Shown here piece by piece: positions 24,039-36,790 of a DNA stretch of 64,000 bases (position 1 is its first letter; every line of letters begins with the position of its first letter). A program made the position numbers and the translations under genes. The notes under the pieces are model-generated. The model ran no database searches. It saw nothing but the letters and a program-made list of their open reading frames with translations, and was not told where the DNA came from. The stretch covers positions 312,001 to 376,000 of the forward strand of contig JAQFVV010012423.1 in the NCBI GenBank assembly GCA_028023455.1, given 5' to 3'. The DNA comes from Epiperipatus broadwayi (lineage: Eukaryota; Onychophora; Udeonychophora; Euonychophora; Peripatidae).

Positions 24039-24183
24039 ATGATGTTTGCTTCTGCTTTGTTTTCATTTTGTTGTTTTTTTTAATTTAATGGCAGTTGAGG
24101 CAGGTTTAAAAAATGAACTGAAAGTACTTCTGCAGATTTAAGGATTGTTTATAATAGTTTGTAAACCATTAAATTTATTATAT

Positions 24184-27100
24184 ATATTATTCTGAGTAAC
24201 ATCTTTTGATAAGTTTAAAATATGTGTTGATATAGTAACATGAAAAAATGTAACCTTAAAATATATCAACTCTGACAACAGACAAATTACAAAATAGACT
24301 AGAATCAGTATATTAATCAGATGTCAATATTAATATTGTAACAATATGAAATCTGGGAGTTACTTGGAGTCATGGCACTCATCACCATCATCAACCCCAG
24401 TTATTAATTCAAAATTTAATATCAAAGGAATAAAGCATGAGGTATGAGAAATCACTCTGAGAGATCAGCACTGCTAACTATATTAAGTATAATATAAGTA
24501 TGCTAACTATAAGTTCACCAGAATTACCCAAAAGTAATACTCATTTATCATCATGAATGATTAACAATAAATCAACAGTCAATTTTGTGACTGGATTTGA
24601 AATGGGTTTACTATAGATCAGACTAATTATTTAGCCATTGCTATCTTGGGGTAGATTATTTAAATATTAATTGGATGCCCAAACATAAATGCTAATCTGT
24701 CAGAAATATATAACAATAAAACAATAATGCTGAGATATTAAAACATGCTGATCATCATCAATGCTCTGGCCACTTAGTACTATTAATGTACTGGCCAACT
24801 ATATACTTAATTTCCAATAAGTACTAACTAAATAAAATGTATTGTATCATTAATTGTTTATTGCCTATTTAGATCTTTATTTGTTTTGTCAAAGTTCTTG
24901 TGAAATTTTGTTTTGTATACTGAAGCAGTAAATCTGTAGTACATATTTAGCTTCACTGCCTGATGACATTACATACCTTTAAAGTAGGGTTTGAACCAGT
25001 TTATATGTTTATTTGGTAATCCAGAAATGTTAAGCAGACACATATACATATATAACTTACACCCTGTTTATTCAAAATGGTTATGTGTAACCAGTTGAAT
25101 TATTATTTTAGCTTAAGTATATTTTATTTACAAGCTTGTAAATTTCCTTCACTTAGATAATTGTGTATGTGCATATATGTATTACAGATATAAAAATGAA
25201 TACGATTAATGTAAAGCTAAAGCAATGTGAGAAAATTCTAGAAAGTATTATTACAATTTAAAAATGTCATTCTCATTTAACTATTTCAAGTCAAACTAAC
25301 AAAAATCATATTCTTAAAGTTATTTGCGATTTTAAAAATACGTTTAAATAATGCTTTCTGGAACGTATTTGTCTACATCTTCCAATGTTGCCAAATTTTA
25401 AGTGTAGGAGGAGTAAAAGTTTTAGGAATGTGCAAAGAACATGCAAAATAAGCTCAAATCACTCATTCTCTTGTATTCGATTAGAGAGTGAAAACAGAAT
25501 GACTTGTGAGTAGTGGAAAGATTTGACTTCCCTGAGCTTAGATCGCCTTTGTCCTGCCTTCCTGCCATGCCATCACTACTTGAGAACTGTTCTGTTTAAC
25601 TGTAAAAGAACTATTGGAACATGCCTACCATTATTTTGTTGACAGTGCCTTTACATCTAAACTTCATATACATTATCCTAAATGGCCACCATAACTTTTA
25701 AAGGTAATCCATTTTGCCAAAGAATGAACTCTTTATATTCCTCACTTCTTTCCTAAATTTTAATTGTACTCATAATGTAATCTTTATTTATTTGGCAACT
25801 GCCTATAAACTTAATTATCATTAAATTTGTGATTTTCTCTCTTAAGTTTTAAAACTCTTGTTCTATAAAACGCTAGCACAAAATTATATTTTAAATCTAT
25901 CACTAGTTTTTAAGTGTCACACTTTAGTTATCTTTTCATGCGGCAAAACTTATTTTAAACTATGTATTTTATTAAATTAATTTTAGTATGCTAATGTTTC
26001 AATTTAGTGATTTTATATCATTTCAGCCACCATTCCGATATTTTTGGAATATGTAAATAGTTAAACGTAAAATTTCTTATTGAACACAGTTCGCTCGGTT
26101 GAATATTTTGAAATATATGCTTAATGGTGGATTGTTTAAAATGTCATATTATGGGATAGGATAAACTTTTTATTGTTGATGCTATTGATTTAAATGCATT
26201 TTATGTTCTTAAAATAAATCTGATTAATTTATTTTAATAATTACTTATTACTTACACGCCATTGAGCATTAACTTGCTTATAATATACTATCGTTTAAGA
26301 ATATTTGGGGCTTGTTAAATAAGAAAATAATATTTCCCTCTTCTATATTTGACATCCTAATTTGTTAAGATTTTACATATATTGCTGAGTGGATTAATAT
26401 TTTGTCATGGTGTTATGCAGGATATTATTATTTTATTTAAGCTTAAATTAGTACATTAAAAACGTTTAAAACTTAAGCTACATTCGCATTGCTTACTTAT
26501 GATAGCATTCTCAAGATTTTGTATTTTGCTTTGTCATATTTATACCTCTGGATTTTCTTCATGTAACTTGTCTGAGAATGAGATTTGGTAGCTCTGATCT
26601 CAGGACAAACATTAATTTGTTAAGGCTCTTCATTGGATAACGTCAGCAAACGTACAATGGAACCATACTACTCGTCTCTTTGAATACTGCCTTGTTATAA
26701 ATACAAGCGATCTCTTATATGATGCTTTTAGTCCAAAGATGGACATAAACTCCACTTTTAATGTTATCATTATGGTCAGCACTGCGAGTTCTTTTTATGT
26801 ATAGTTTTCATATTAACTATAAGATGTGGTGCAGTGATGTTTGTAAACCACTCATTTAATAATTAGTCGAATATTTTAGGATTGTCACAGTAAAGCTTAT
26901 TTAGGCTAACCTATTCCTCATTTGTACAGGCCCAGGTATGCTCATGAATGATAAATTATTTAACTGTCATATCAAGAATACACCTCTCTTTGGAGATGAA
27001 TTTATAAACGTCCTTATCATTACTTAAAATAATAATCATAGCATTAATAACATTAATGTATAATCTATATGCAAAGTAATAACTGCATGAAATCTGTGCT

Positions 27101-27928
27101 ATGTTTCTAATGTAAATTAAATTGTTTATGTTCATTAAATTATGTTGATAATTACTCATGTGTTTGTGTCTTACTGAATCTCACTCATTGAACTCCATTC
27201 AATATTTATAATAGTGTTAGTAATATTTAGAAGTTACAACTGATTATTTTAACTGAACATTTATCTCTGAGTTGTTCTGTCTTTGCTCATTCTGGATGGA
27301 TACTATATTATAATATCTATTTCTTTTGCAATGCTATCTGTTTGCAGTTCATTGAAATTTATAGATTTTCCCTTGACATAAGATATTTGATTGAGCCAAG
27401 ATTTGATATTCTTTATTTACATTAATTACTCTGTACATCTCATGTTTCTCCGCTGTGTCTCTGGGACCAGAATGAATAAAATTTCATCTGTTATCATCAG
27501 AAGTGTTGTTTATAATGTTATATTTTTAGAAAAGAGCAAATAGGGCAGAATTCATGATTGCTCCTGACCTGTATATCTCGGGCATGAGTGTATTTAGGGT
27601 ACTTTTTCTTAGATTCTAACCCTTGTTAAATGAACATAAATTCTGACCGGTACAATATGGATGACGTGTTGTAAATAGATTTTATTCAAAATTCAATATC
27701 AAATGGATCATATTAGTGTTTAAATTAGAATATTGTTATTATGGTGATGGAATGGACAGTAATGTTCAAAATCAGTTGAAAAAAGAAAATGTTTAAAATC
27801 ATTTCCTGTAGAAACTGATTTGATGTTGTCATCATGAAGGAACATTCAGAATTAAGTAATAGAGACAAAACATTACTGCAATTATAATTTTTAAATTACA
27901 TATAAAGTATTACATGGATGTGTAAGTT
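24184..27928. other. 3.7 kb without a recognisable gene or repeat family
   Basis: AT-rich unique-looking sequence. A patch at about 25,480-25,620 is less AT-rich (CTGCCTTCCTGCCATGCC) but has no usable open frame or splice pattern I can defend. This is the longest stretch in the window with no visible mobile-element signature, so any unlinked host regulatory DNA or introns would most plausibly lie here. Confidence 0.45.
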
Positions 27929-29545
27929 TATATATATATATATATATATATGATCACTAGATGGAGCTTTACCAATAGCTCCTAACAAGCTTTGTTTACA
28001 TAAATGCCAAGAGAGAATTAGAATTCAATATCTCTTTCATTGTCTCCACTTTTAGACCATGGGTTCGAGCTAGTTGGCTTATGTCAGTAAAGGGTTGGAA
28101 GACTAAAAACTAGGTCTAAATACCAACTTTAAAATCAACATTTATCAAACACGTTTCTATCAGTTTGAAAGCATGAAATTTTTCAAACGCATAATGTCTT
28201 CAATAATCCAGCTTAACAAACTAGATAGCTATGTGTGTCTGAAATCAGTTCAGTTTCACCATATAGTAAAAGCTGCAAAACCTTCAAGGGTATATTTATG
28301 ATAAACAAAAGTTATAAATTTTGTAACTTGCTTCTAGCTTGCATTTTATGATCACTAGATGGAGCTTTACCAATAGCTCCTAACAATCTTTGTTTACATA
28401 AACACCGAGAGAGAATTAGAATTCAATATCTCTTTCATTATCTCCACCTTTAGACCATGGTTCCGAGCTAGTTGCCTCACATCAGTAAAGGGTTGGAAGA
28501 TTAGAAACTAGATCTAAATACCAACTCTAAAATCAGATTTATCAAACATGTTTCTGTCAGTTTGAAAGCATAAAATTTCTCAAATACGTAATGTCTTCAA
28601 ATCCAGCTTAACAAACTAGATAGCTATGTGGGTCTGAAATCAGTTCAGTTTCACCATATAATAAAAGCCTCTGCAATATATATCATTGCAAAAACCTTCA
28701 AGGGTACATTTATGATAAACAAAACAAGTTATAAATTTTGTAACTTGCTTCTAGCTTGAATTTTATGATCACTAGATGGAACTTTACCAATAGCTCCTAA
28801 CAAGCTTTGTTTACATAAACACCAACAGAGAATTAGGATTCAATATCTCTTTCATTGTCTCCACCTTTAGACCATGGTTTGAAGCTAAAAGCAAGTTACG
28901 AAATTTATAACTTGTTTTGTTTATCATAAACGTAACCCTTGAAGGTTTTTGCAATTATATATATTGCAGATGCTTTTACTATGTTTTAAAATAAATTTAT
29001 TAAACATAGTAACATAGTAATATACAGTTAAACTTTATAAAAATTTACATAGCATTCAGAATGAAACTTGAAAAAGTCAATGCAGAGAAAAGGGTATCTT
29101 AATAAGATTAAGAGGAAAATAAAACTTTCACCCAAGTATCATCATGTAGATGCTTTTTACTATATGGTGGAACTGAACTGATTTCAGACTTATATAGCTA
29201 TCTAGCTTGTTAAGCTGGATTTGAAGACATTACGTGTCTGAGAAATTTCATGTTTTCAAACTGATAGAAACATGTTTGATAAATGCTGATTTTAGAGTTG
29301 GTATTTAGATCTAGTTTCTAGTCTTCCAACCCTTTACTGATGTGAGCCAACTAGCTTGAAACCATCATCTAAAAGTGGCGACAATGAAAAAGATATTGAA
29401 TTCTAATTCTCTCTCGGCATTTATGTAAACAAAGCTTGTTAGGAGCTACTGGTAAAGCTCCATCTAGTGATCATAAAATGAAGCTAGAAGCAAGTTTTGA
29501 AATTTATAACTTGTTTTGTCTATCATATATATATATATATATATA
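27929..29545. mobile_element. Tandem and inverted repeat block (family F) between two (TA)n tracts
   Basis: Bounded by (TA)n at 27,929-27,951 and 29,525-29,545. Units of about 410 bp start GATCACTAGATGGAGCTTTA at 27,952, about 28,349 and about 28,765. The third unit breaks at about 28,887 and continues as a reverse-complement unit to about 29,480, ending TAAAGCTCCATCTAGTGATC. The inverted unit is itself interrupted by about 150 bp of unrelated sequence (about 28,985-29,135). The outer ends therefore form a TIR, and each unit carries a hammerhead-like motif. Position inside TA runs suggests TA-repeat targeting. No ORF. The interior text (GAAATCAGTTCAGTTTCACC, AGCTTAACAAACTAGATAGC) is shared with the block at 51.7 kb in diverged form. 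Confidence 0.75.
28447..28491 (-). ncRNA. Hammerhead ribozyme-like motif in family F unit 2
   Basis: On the minus strand: stem I strand CCTTTA, core CTGATGT, stem II GAGG-CAACTA-GCTC (two outer pairs good, one inner position unpaired), GGAA in place of GAAA, stem III CC-AT-GG, triplet GTC, and stem I partner TAAAGG. The geometry is complete, with 6-bp stem I, but two core positions differ (A9 and A13), so this copy is probably inactive. Copies at 28,049-28,094 (minus) and 29,333-29,380 (plus, CTGATGTGAGC...GAAAC) are decayed at other positions. Confidence 0.5.
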
Positions 29546-29874
29546 ATGTAAAATGTGCTTAAAATACTGAAACAAAAAAGCAAAAGTGAATTTGCATTAG
29601 CAATTTACTAATAATAATATTGTGTGAAATTCTATTTATATTATTTTCAGTTCAAATCTTATTTGACAATCAAAATAAGCCAATCAGTAAACCAAAAATA
29701 TTCTAGAATCCCTTCATATGTACTGAAATTATTGTAGAAGTAGATATACCAGATTTTGCTATTGCCAGTTTGTTAAGTGTTTTAGAATATTTCTTTCCAG
29801 ATAAAAATAGTAAGATATATAATTTCCAACCAATTAATACATGGTTAGATGAATTATCTAACTATATAAAAACA

Positions 29875-30042
29875 TGCAAAACTCTCCATACAGTAGTGCC
29901 ACTCAGTGCAAGCTAGAGTAATCAATGAATGTCAGAAGTCTGGCTTGCATGGAGTGGCACTACTGTATGGAGAGTTTTACCTAATTTTAATAACAGTTAT
30001 GAGCAAGCATAAGAAATGGTGATCATGTGATGTTTAGTGATT
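29875..30042. mobile_element. Family A retro-type element, short hairpin derivative (copy 3)
   Basis: A 168-bp copy that keeps only the two outer ends: TGCAAAACTCTCCATACAGT ... then CTACTGTATGGAGAGTTTTA and CATGTGATGTTTAGTGATTTA. It is a near-perfect hairpin over about 50 bp per arm. The exact 12-bp TSD TATATAAAAACA flanks it (29,863-29,874 and 30,043-30,054), which fixes the element ends. It lacks the internal hammerhead region. Confidence 0.8.
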
Positions 30043-30499
30043 TATATAAAAACATTCAAACGGCTTTATTTTGTTTCTCAGAAAAAATATATTTGACACT
30101 TTAAACAGGATCTGATTTAATAACATAAATATAAATTATATCTGATTTATTATGAGAATTTTTCCATCTACTTGTTTGGTTATTAGTTCTAATTAACATT
30201 ATTAGAATAAAGATATGTACTCACATGATTGAAGTAAGTAGATTAGGCATATTTTAATTAAATTAGTTAACTGTAGATTATATAGGAATCTTCATTTATT
30301 ACAATAAAGTCACTTTGCAAAAATAGCATGATAGATTAATTATTAGTAAATGTTATCTAAATATTTATAAAAATAATGATGATAACATTTGATAGCATAT
30401 ATTGACAAAACTATACTTAAAAGATGTAAAAGGATTAATGTTGTATTGTACATCTATTTATTTAAAAACATAAAGAAAGATATGAAAACAAGAATTTTT

Positions 30500-30612
30500 G
30501 TCAAGCATTGTTAGCCGAGAGGTCATCACAGTCGTCTTGCAAGCTAATAGTTGATTGCAGATGGTTGTGGGTTCGCGTCCCAGCCGATGCTATGACATAT
30601 GAGAAAAAAAAA
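30500..30612 (+). mobile_element. tRNA-derived SINE
   Basis: A box TTAGCCGAGAGG (30,511-30,522), B box GGTTCGCGTCC (30,570-30,580) and a long variable region between them give a class-II (Leu/Ser-like) tRNA-related head. The acceptor ends GCATTG and CGATGC still pair. The tail is CTATGACATATGAG plus A-run, not CCA. It is flanked by an 11-bp TSD AAAACAAGAAT (30,485-30,495 and 30,609-30,619). Not a functional tRNA, because the anticodon arm does not pair. Confidence 0.85.
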
Positions 30613-30619
30613 CAAGAAT

Positions 30620-31480
30620 AAGTATATTTTTCACGTTTGGCTAAAAAAATGACAATAAATTGCTATTGTTTTTTTCTTACTCTATAATTTTGCCATTAAC
30701 AGTTTTAACTTCAATTTTAAAAGCATATTTGGAAAGTGGGAAAATTAAGATAATAATTCTGACAAGCAACATCCTTAAAATAAATCATATTAAGTGCATT
30801 TAAAATTAAACATTCAAACCTAACTAAAATAAATACTTATATGAATTACATTATACAAACTTAAAATAAAAAGTAAAAATATATACTTTAAAACATTTTC
30901 AAATAATATAAGTTTTTGCCTCTGTAGTAATTAATGAATGCTTATATAAAATTGAAAGAAAAAAAATTTATAATTGTGATAAATCACAAATTATTAATAA
31001 TTAGAGTTTTAAAAAATATACTTTGTCAAACTGAATAAAAGAAAAATACACAGTGGAGTTGATTCAAAGATATCTGATGAAAAAAGTATTGCTGGAAGTA
31101 AAATTTAAAAAAACATGCATGTCAATTATTTTTTAATAAGTGACTTCCTCTCTTGATGAAAAATGTAACTAAAATTTATAAGATTTCTAAAATGAATATA
31201 TAAACTATAAATTAAAAGAGAGAGTGAATAGATGACTTTAAATACTCGGGGATATTTTTTTGAAAGTTTCATTTTTACAACATTGAAACAGCTTTTAATT
31301 ATTGATGTTGAAGTAAGCATAACCAACTATTATATAATTTATAATATATTAAATTTTTTTTTTTTTTTAGTATTTATCACTGAAATTAAACATTTATTTT
31401 GAAATTAACTTCAGCAATCATAATTTTATTTTATTTTGTTTGGATAAATTTTGTTAATATTTTACTCACACTATGAGTTT
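30620..31480. other. No recognisable feature
   Basis: Very AT-rich with dense stops. The small frame at 31,126-31,326 (minus) has no family features. Confidence 0.5.
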
Positions 31481-31487
31481 GCTATGC

Positions 31488-31790
31488 CTTAAAGGAACTG
31501 AGCAGAGCAAATTCTTAATATCCACTTCATATGTTCTTGTCGTTGCAGATATTATTACTATGTGATTATTCACATAGTATGCGAACATGGATGGGTTGCT
31601 CATCACCCAGGTGGTGATTTTATTGGCGTTTTACCTCTGAGTTTAAGATCAAGAATCACCATGGTCTTTCTTCTCAGTTATGTGGAGAAGAGAAGCTAAA
31701 GATCGAAAAAGATGGATTGAACTTGGAGAGATCTTCATCCTGCAGTGGATTGATAATGTTTGTTGTTGATGATATATATATATATTTAGA
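31488..31790 (+). pseudogene. Possible 3' end of a non-LTR retrotransposon ORF
   Basis: An open segment at about 31,675-31,770 reads WRREAKDRKRWIELGE and ends in a stop (VCC*), followed by a (TA)n-like tail at 31,770-31,785. The AxDRxxW pattern near the extreme C-terminus is common in some LINE proteins, especially RTE-like. Upstream the sequence is less AT-rich but out of frame. Too short to be sure. Confidence 0.3.
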
Positions 31791-31799
31791 ACCTTCACG

Positions 31800-34120
31800 T
31801 TTTAAATGTAATCTTTAATTTTAATTGATCACTATTTTTTTTACTTTAAGCTCTAATAGTAGCTTCGGGTACTATAATGTATTTTTAAATGGCAGGTGGA
31901 TATCTATAATTCTTTTACATTTGATAATTTCTAATTTTACATTTCACTTTAGAAAGTATAGATGAGATGCTATATATCATTTGTGCGCAACCTTTTTATA
32001 CTAGCATCTTTTTCCTCATGAAAATTTGATGCAACCCATTATTTATTTTTACCATGCCTAAATGAAAAATACGAATATGTAAGGATAAACGACAGTAGTT
32101 TTAATTAATATACAAATTTATATTCCCTAATATTTTAATATTAAGTACATATAATTTGAAATAAAATTTTTGAAAGAAATTGTATTTTTTCAAAGAAAAG
32201 TATGATACACATAAAAACAATTTATTTTCATATAGTTTTTTTTATCCATTTTTAAAAATTAAATTCTTTCAAAAAAAAAATCAAACAAAACAACCACTTA
32301 TTATTATCCAAACGTAAAAAGTAGTTTGTTGTTTACAATTATCCTGTCCTTTCAACTCCAACTCATGTGGATGCTTTAAATAACAACAATTAAAATTTTC
32401 ATTTTCAGATTGCAACGGATAAAATATTAGTTATTCATGTATAATAAATTTTGGTGTACATAGACTACTGCTATACTCAACTATAAGATGATACTAAAAA
32501 TATCATCATTATTAGGTTTAAATTATATGCAGATTTTTTCAAATTTGCATATTATAAAGTTTGTTTTATGAGTTAATAATCCACGAAGCTTCCATTTTAT
32601 GAAGCAATAAACGATCATGTTCTTTCACAATTTTTATCACGATGTTGCTTAATCGTGTGGAATGAAACAATGTTCTATAAAAATCCCCCCTCCCCCAGTT
32701 CTTCGTATTATTTTAAAAAGTGAATTAAAGATACATCTGTATTTAATGAACTTTAGCATAATCTTTTTACCATTTAATCAGGATTTCTATACATTGTTAT
32801 TTTTCCTTTTGCCAAGAAACACTTTTTTTTTACAAAAGTTGTTTAAGATTTTTGCGGCACGAGTTTTGAAAGAAACGTATATTGTTTCTTGTAAAGCTAT
32901 TTAATGCCGTTAGCAAGTAAGTGAAGAATATCTTCTATCAACTTACTGTAAGTTTTTCTTTAGGCTTTTTGTATATTACAATATTTTTATAGAAGGCAAT
33001 TTATTTAATTGATCGCATTGTTGAAGTTGTTTTTTTCTTTTAATATTGAATAAATATTTCCTTCTTTCTTTACTCTTAAGAAAAAAGAACTTTGAAAAGG
33101 AGAAAAAGAGAAGAAATACTATTAGTAATAGCAATATAAAAAAAAAAAGAATTGTTAAGATATTGAAACAAAATAACTCTTTTCAAAAGCCTTCAACATT
33201 ATTTTTAAAAATTTAAATTCAATAATTTTTATTTGTGAGTGAACCATTTTCTTTTTTTTAAATGTTTTATTCTTTTCCAAATTAATACATATATTATAAT
33301 TTTTATTCACTTTAACGTAAATCATTGAACTCTGAATTGATCAACAAAAGTTTTTTGAATCGATTTTCCCTGGAAGGGGGGACTTGTCAAATGAAACGTG
33401 CACGTCATTTTTTTTTAAACATGAAAGATCCACTAATTAAGACTAGAAGTATTTTATTAAAGCAGAATTCGAAAAGAAAAAAAAGATTTAAACGAAAGTT
33501 TTCAAGAGTGAAACAAATAAATTCTTATGGAATAAGAATCCAATTATTGTGGATTATAATATGTAGTATTATGGAATACAATGTATATATAGTGAAAAAG
33601 GCAAAGAAAAACCTTTAAATAGTCCAGTGCAAGACAAATTCTTTTCCAGAAATCATCTATACAGAAACAGTGGAGAAAAAAGACACCACTTACAAAGCTA
33701 GTCAAATAACATGTGATAAGTTTTTAGGGTTTTTCTTTAGCCAAAATAGATATATATTTATTTTTTAAAAAAATGGATGGCCAGCTTAGATAATAATCGA
33801 CAGTTAGAGACATGTTATCTTATGAAGAAAAAGGGCAATTACTTGGGGCTCCCATCAAAAAGACCCCAAATCCCCAAACCAATATTCTATAAACACATTT
33901 TTGTAGTAAAAAAATCTAAAATTAAATTTCAGCTCTATATTTGGGGACTACAGATATCAGCTGTGACACAGGCATATAGCAATATGTGAAATATAAACCT
34001 CTTAGCACAGAGCAGAGTGCATTGCCATGTATGGATCAGCCCTGTTGAATGACTCTGTCCTGCAGTATATTTTTCTATAGGAGCATAGAGTCTCATTTCA
34101 CTCCTGTTCTTCTAACAAGG
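31800..34120. other. No gene seen
   Basis: AT-rich. Frames at 32,662-32,904, 33,325-33,618 and 33,777-33,989 encode low-complexity Lys/Phe-rich strings without motif, signal or neighbour support. I regard them as chance frames in poly-A and poly-T text. Confidence 0.5.
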
Positions 34121-34129
34121 GATGAAGGA

Positions 34130-34405
34130 TGTTCAGCTCCCTCCAATGGCAAAATAAACATGGTAGTAAATAATATCTACTACTTATTAGCAATAATCAG
34201 AATAAACGTATAACTGAATTTTATTGTTTTTATTTCAAAATAGAAACCATCTCTGTGAAATGAATCATTATAGTTGTCAATCTTAAAATCTTATATCACA
34301 TTACATAGCTTTGTAGAATAAAATTCAGTTACATTTGTTCTGGTTATTGTTGATAATAGTAGATATTATTTATTACCACATTTATTTCACTACTGGTGGT
34401 TTTTC
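34130..34405. mobile_element. MITE-like hairpin repeat
   Basis: About 90-bp arms: 34,155-34,235 (GTAGTAAATAATATCTACTA ... ACTGAATTTTATT) pairs with 34,315-34,400 read on the minus strand (GGTAATAAATAATATCTACT ... ACTGAATTTTATT). The arms are about 85% identical by eye with a 75-bp loop. TSD and superfamily are unclear. Confidence 0.65.
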
Positions 34406-35299
34406 AGTCCAAATGGGATTTTAAAATTGACAACTACAATAGTCCATATTATTCCCAATATGGCTGAACAACATAGTGTGTGCCAACAGGTATATTGTGT
34501 GTTATTGTATTAACAATAAGTAATATAAATTATAAATATTGTTAATAAATAAAGAAAAAAATAGAGGTAGGGATTAATATTAGTATTTTGTTTGTTTTGT
34601 TATTAAAATATTTATTTTATACTAATTCTATTGCATGGTTTGGTACGGGATCTTTTCCATGATAACATACAATTGATTTAAACAAATCTTCTTTCATTTA
34701 TATTTGTAATTGGGTGGAATACTGGTTTTCGATTTTACATTGTGCATTCAAATATTATTTCACTTAATTATTAAAAACAATGAGATAAATAAAATAAAAA
34801 ACAATAAATTATACAATATAGAAATATAAAAATAATATTTTAAGGTAATGAATGAAAAGAATGTAAGAATCTAAGTTTCAAAAAAGAAAGAAGCAAAATA
34901 TTAGAGAGGTGAAATTAAAAAAAAAAAAAACCTCATTACAGGATATTATAGTAAAACAGAAAAAAATAAGATATAAAATGAACCAACTCTATAATATCAG
35001 CTAATGTTATTATTGATCAAATTGAAAATAATACTGATAATGTAACTGTTTACAATATTAATACATAACAATGATAAAAATATTAATACAAACAATATCA
35101 TTAATAATAGATAATAAAAATATAAATGTAATACTTCCAAATAATATCAAATATAAAGCATACCCTAAAGATATTGCTTTAAAGCCAAACTCCATCAAAA
35201 ATTTACTGAGTTTTACCTTTGTGAAAAATTGAAAAAATTTGGAATTATTAAAAATTAAAATCAAAACTTTAATTGTGGTGGAAAAATCATTACAAAAAA

Positions 35300-36790
35300 T
35301 TTTAAATGAATATCATTTCGATTTAGGTAGAGATAATGGTACCACAGAAAAAAAAGAGTGATTAATATTTTTAGAAAACCATAAAATATATTTACAAATT
35401 GTTTTCAATAAATTAAAAAAATTATTAATTACAGGATGTAATAATTAGTAACATATTATTGATATTTTAAAAAAGCATGATGTGTCTAAAGAACATAAGG
35501 GAAATATGTGCATATGTGTGTGAAACACTTAAAAAGTGTAGGAAGAATTTATTTAGAGTTCAAAAAATCTTATGAAAATCAAACAATTTATTGGTGTGAG
35601 ATTCTAAAAAGAGTTGTTGTAACTGTGAAACTGTTAACTTCATTAGAGTTGAGATTTTAAGGGCATAATAGTAGTGCAGGAAATTTTATGACTTGTTTAA
35701 ATACTAAGTAATTTTGATGTTTTTGAAAACCCACTTAGAAACGTATGGTAAATATAGTAAAAAAAATAGGTAAAATATCTCTAATACTATGTGTGATGAA
35801 TTCATGCATTTAATGGCTGCCATCATAAAAATTATAACTATTAATGAAATCAAATAGGCTAAATATTTTTCACTTATTGTTGACTCGACTACTGACATAA
35901 GACACACAGATTAATTATATCATTTATTAATCTGGACCAACTGATGAGTGCTGATTCAGCATTAAATATGTATATTGGTGATTATTTATTTTTTCTACAT
36001 GCGTGTGGTCATGTGTATCACTGGCATCAGATAATGTGGATCATTGAAGGGTGCTTGAAAGTCTGTGTGCAAATTGCCTGTATACACAATATTTAGATAA
36101 AGAAAATAAAATTCAGGAAATTTTATAGAATATGGTTTAAATATCCAAAACTGTCAAGGACAGTTTTATGACAATGCAGCAAATATATCTGGGATATACA
36201 GTGGGTTATAAATGAACTGCATTTTACGTCCCTTGTGTGACTCGTAGCCTAAATTTAGTGGGAAATTCTGCTGCAGAAGCTTGTCCAAAGGCAATTCATT
36301 TTTTGAATTTATTCAAAATTTAATTGTATTTTTCTTTTCTAAAAAGAGATGGGATGAAAGGAAATGTAACATTAAAGAAAAATTGTTCTTTAAAATGGTC
36401 ATCAAGAACAGATGCAATTTTAGCTATTAGTATAAATTTTTTGGTCATAAAAGAATCTTTATTTAATTTTTGTTTTTAAATTGTAATGAAAAACCTATAA
36501 CAAAATTAGAAGCAAAAAGCAATATGAAAATTTTGAAGATTTTGAAATAACACATTTACTTTTAATATGGAATGCAATTAGTAAAAGTCTTCGAAATAAA
36601 AATGCTGATTTGCACAGTACTATAAATCTTTTAAAATTGTTATCTTTGTACATATCAGAAGACATTTGAAGCAACAATGAATTTTTTGATACCATAAAGT
36701 CAGAATGTTTTGCATTAACAAATAATAAAAAATATGTTAGATAATAGGAGAATAAGCAAAAGTAAATTACATTTTGATGAGATAAAGGAT
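35300..36790 (+). pseudogene. hAT transposase remnant, ZMYM1-like (zinc finger MYM-type 1-like)
   Basis: The order of segments follows the family. YWCEILKRVVVTVKLLTSLE lies near 35,585-35,650 in the region N-terminal to the nuclease. AKYFSLIVDSTTDI (35,858-35,899) is the RNase-H-like strand with the catalytic Asp. NCQGQFYDNAANISGIYSG (about 36,149-36,205) carries the second motif, then KKRWDERK (about 36,340-36,362). A helical segment follows with NAISKSLRNKNADLHSTINL (about 36,570-36,630). Many stops and frameshifts. Between the two catalytic motifs, the 30-40 residues expected are replaced by unrelated sequence with a hammerhead-like string. No TIRs found. Confidence 0.82.
35915..36110 (+). 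other. Foreign insert in the hAT remnant with a decayed family B hammerhead
   Basis: The text GGACCAACTGATGAGTGCTG (from 35,934) matches 6,791-6,810 and is followed by TTCAGCATTAAATATG. CTGATGA (35,941-35,947) and stem II (TGCTG-AT-TCAGCA) survive, while GAAA reads TAAA and stem III is shifted. It replaces part of the hAT coding sequence, so the insertion happened with a local deletion. Confidence 0.5.

Larger units (their letters stand above)
21943..24183. mobile_element. Penelope-like element fragment fused to an inverted copy of its 3' half
   Basis: On the minus strand, from about 23,416 down to 21,943, lies a PLE reverse transcriptase, GIY-YIG nuclease and 3' UTR. From about 23,420 to 24,183 on the plus strand lies a second copy of the 3' half: end of the reverse transcriptase, GIY-YIG and the same 3' UTR. 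Both outer ends read CCATTAAATTTATTAT when taken 5' to 3' along their own element. The arms are about 650 bp and nearly identical, so the event is recent. Head-to-head partial copies are typical of PLE insertion. No 5' coding part is present. Confidence 0.88.

Noticed and set aside
25480-25620. Less AT-rich patch that might be an exon or promoter
   Set aside because: No open frame beyond about 30 codons, no convincing splice sites and no promoter element. Composition alone is not enough.
32662-33989. Three plus-strand frames of 70-97 residues
   Set aside because: Low-complexity Lys, Phe and Ile strings in A- and T-rich DNA, with no domain, no codon pattern and no repeat family linked.
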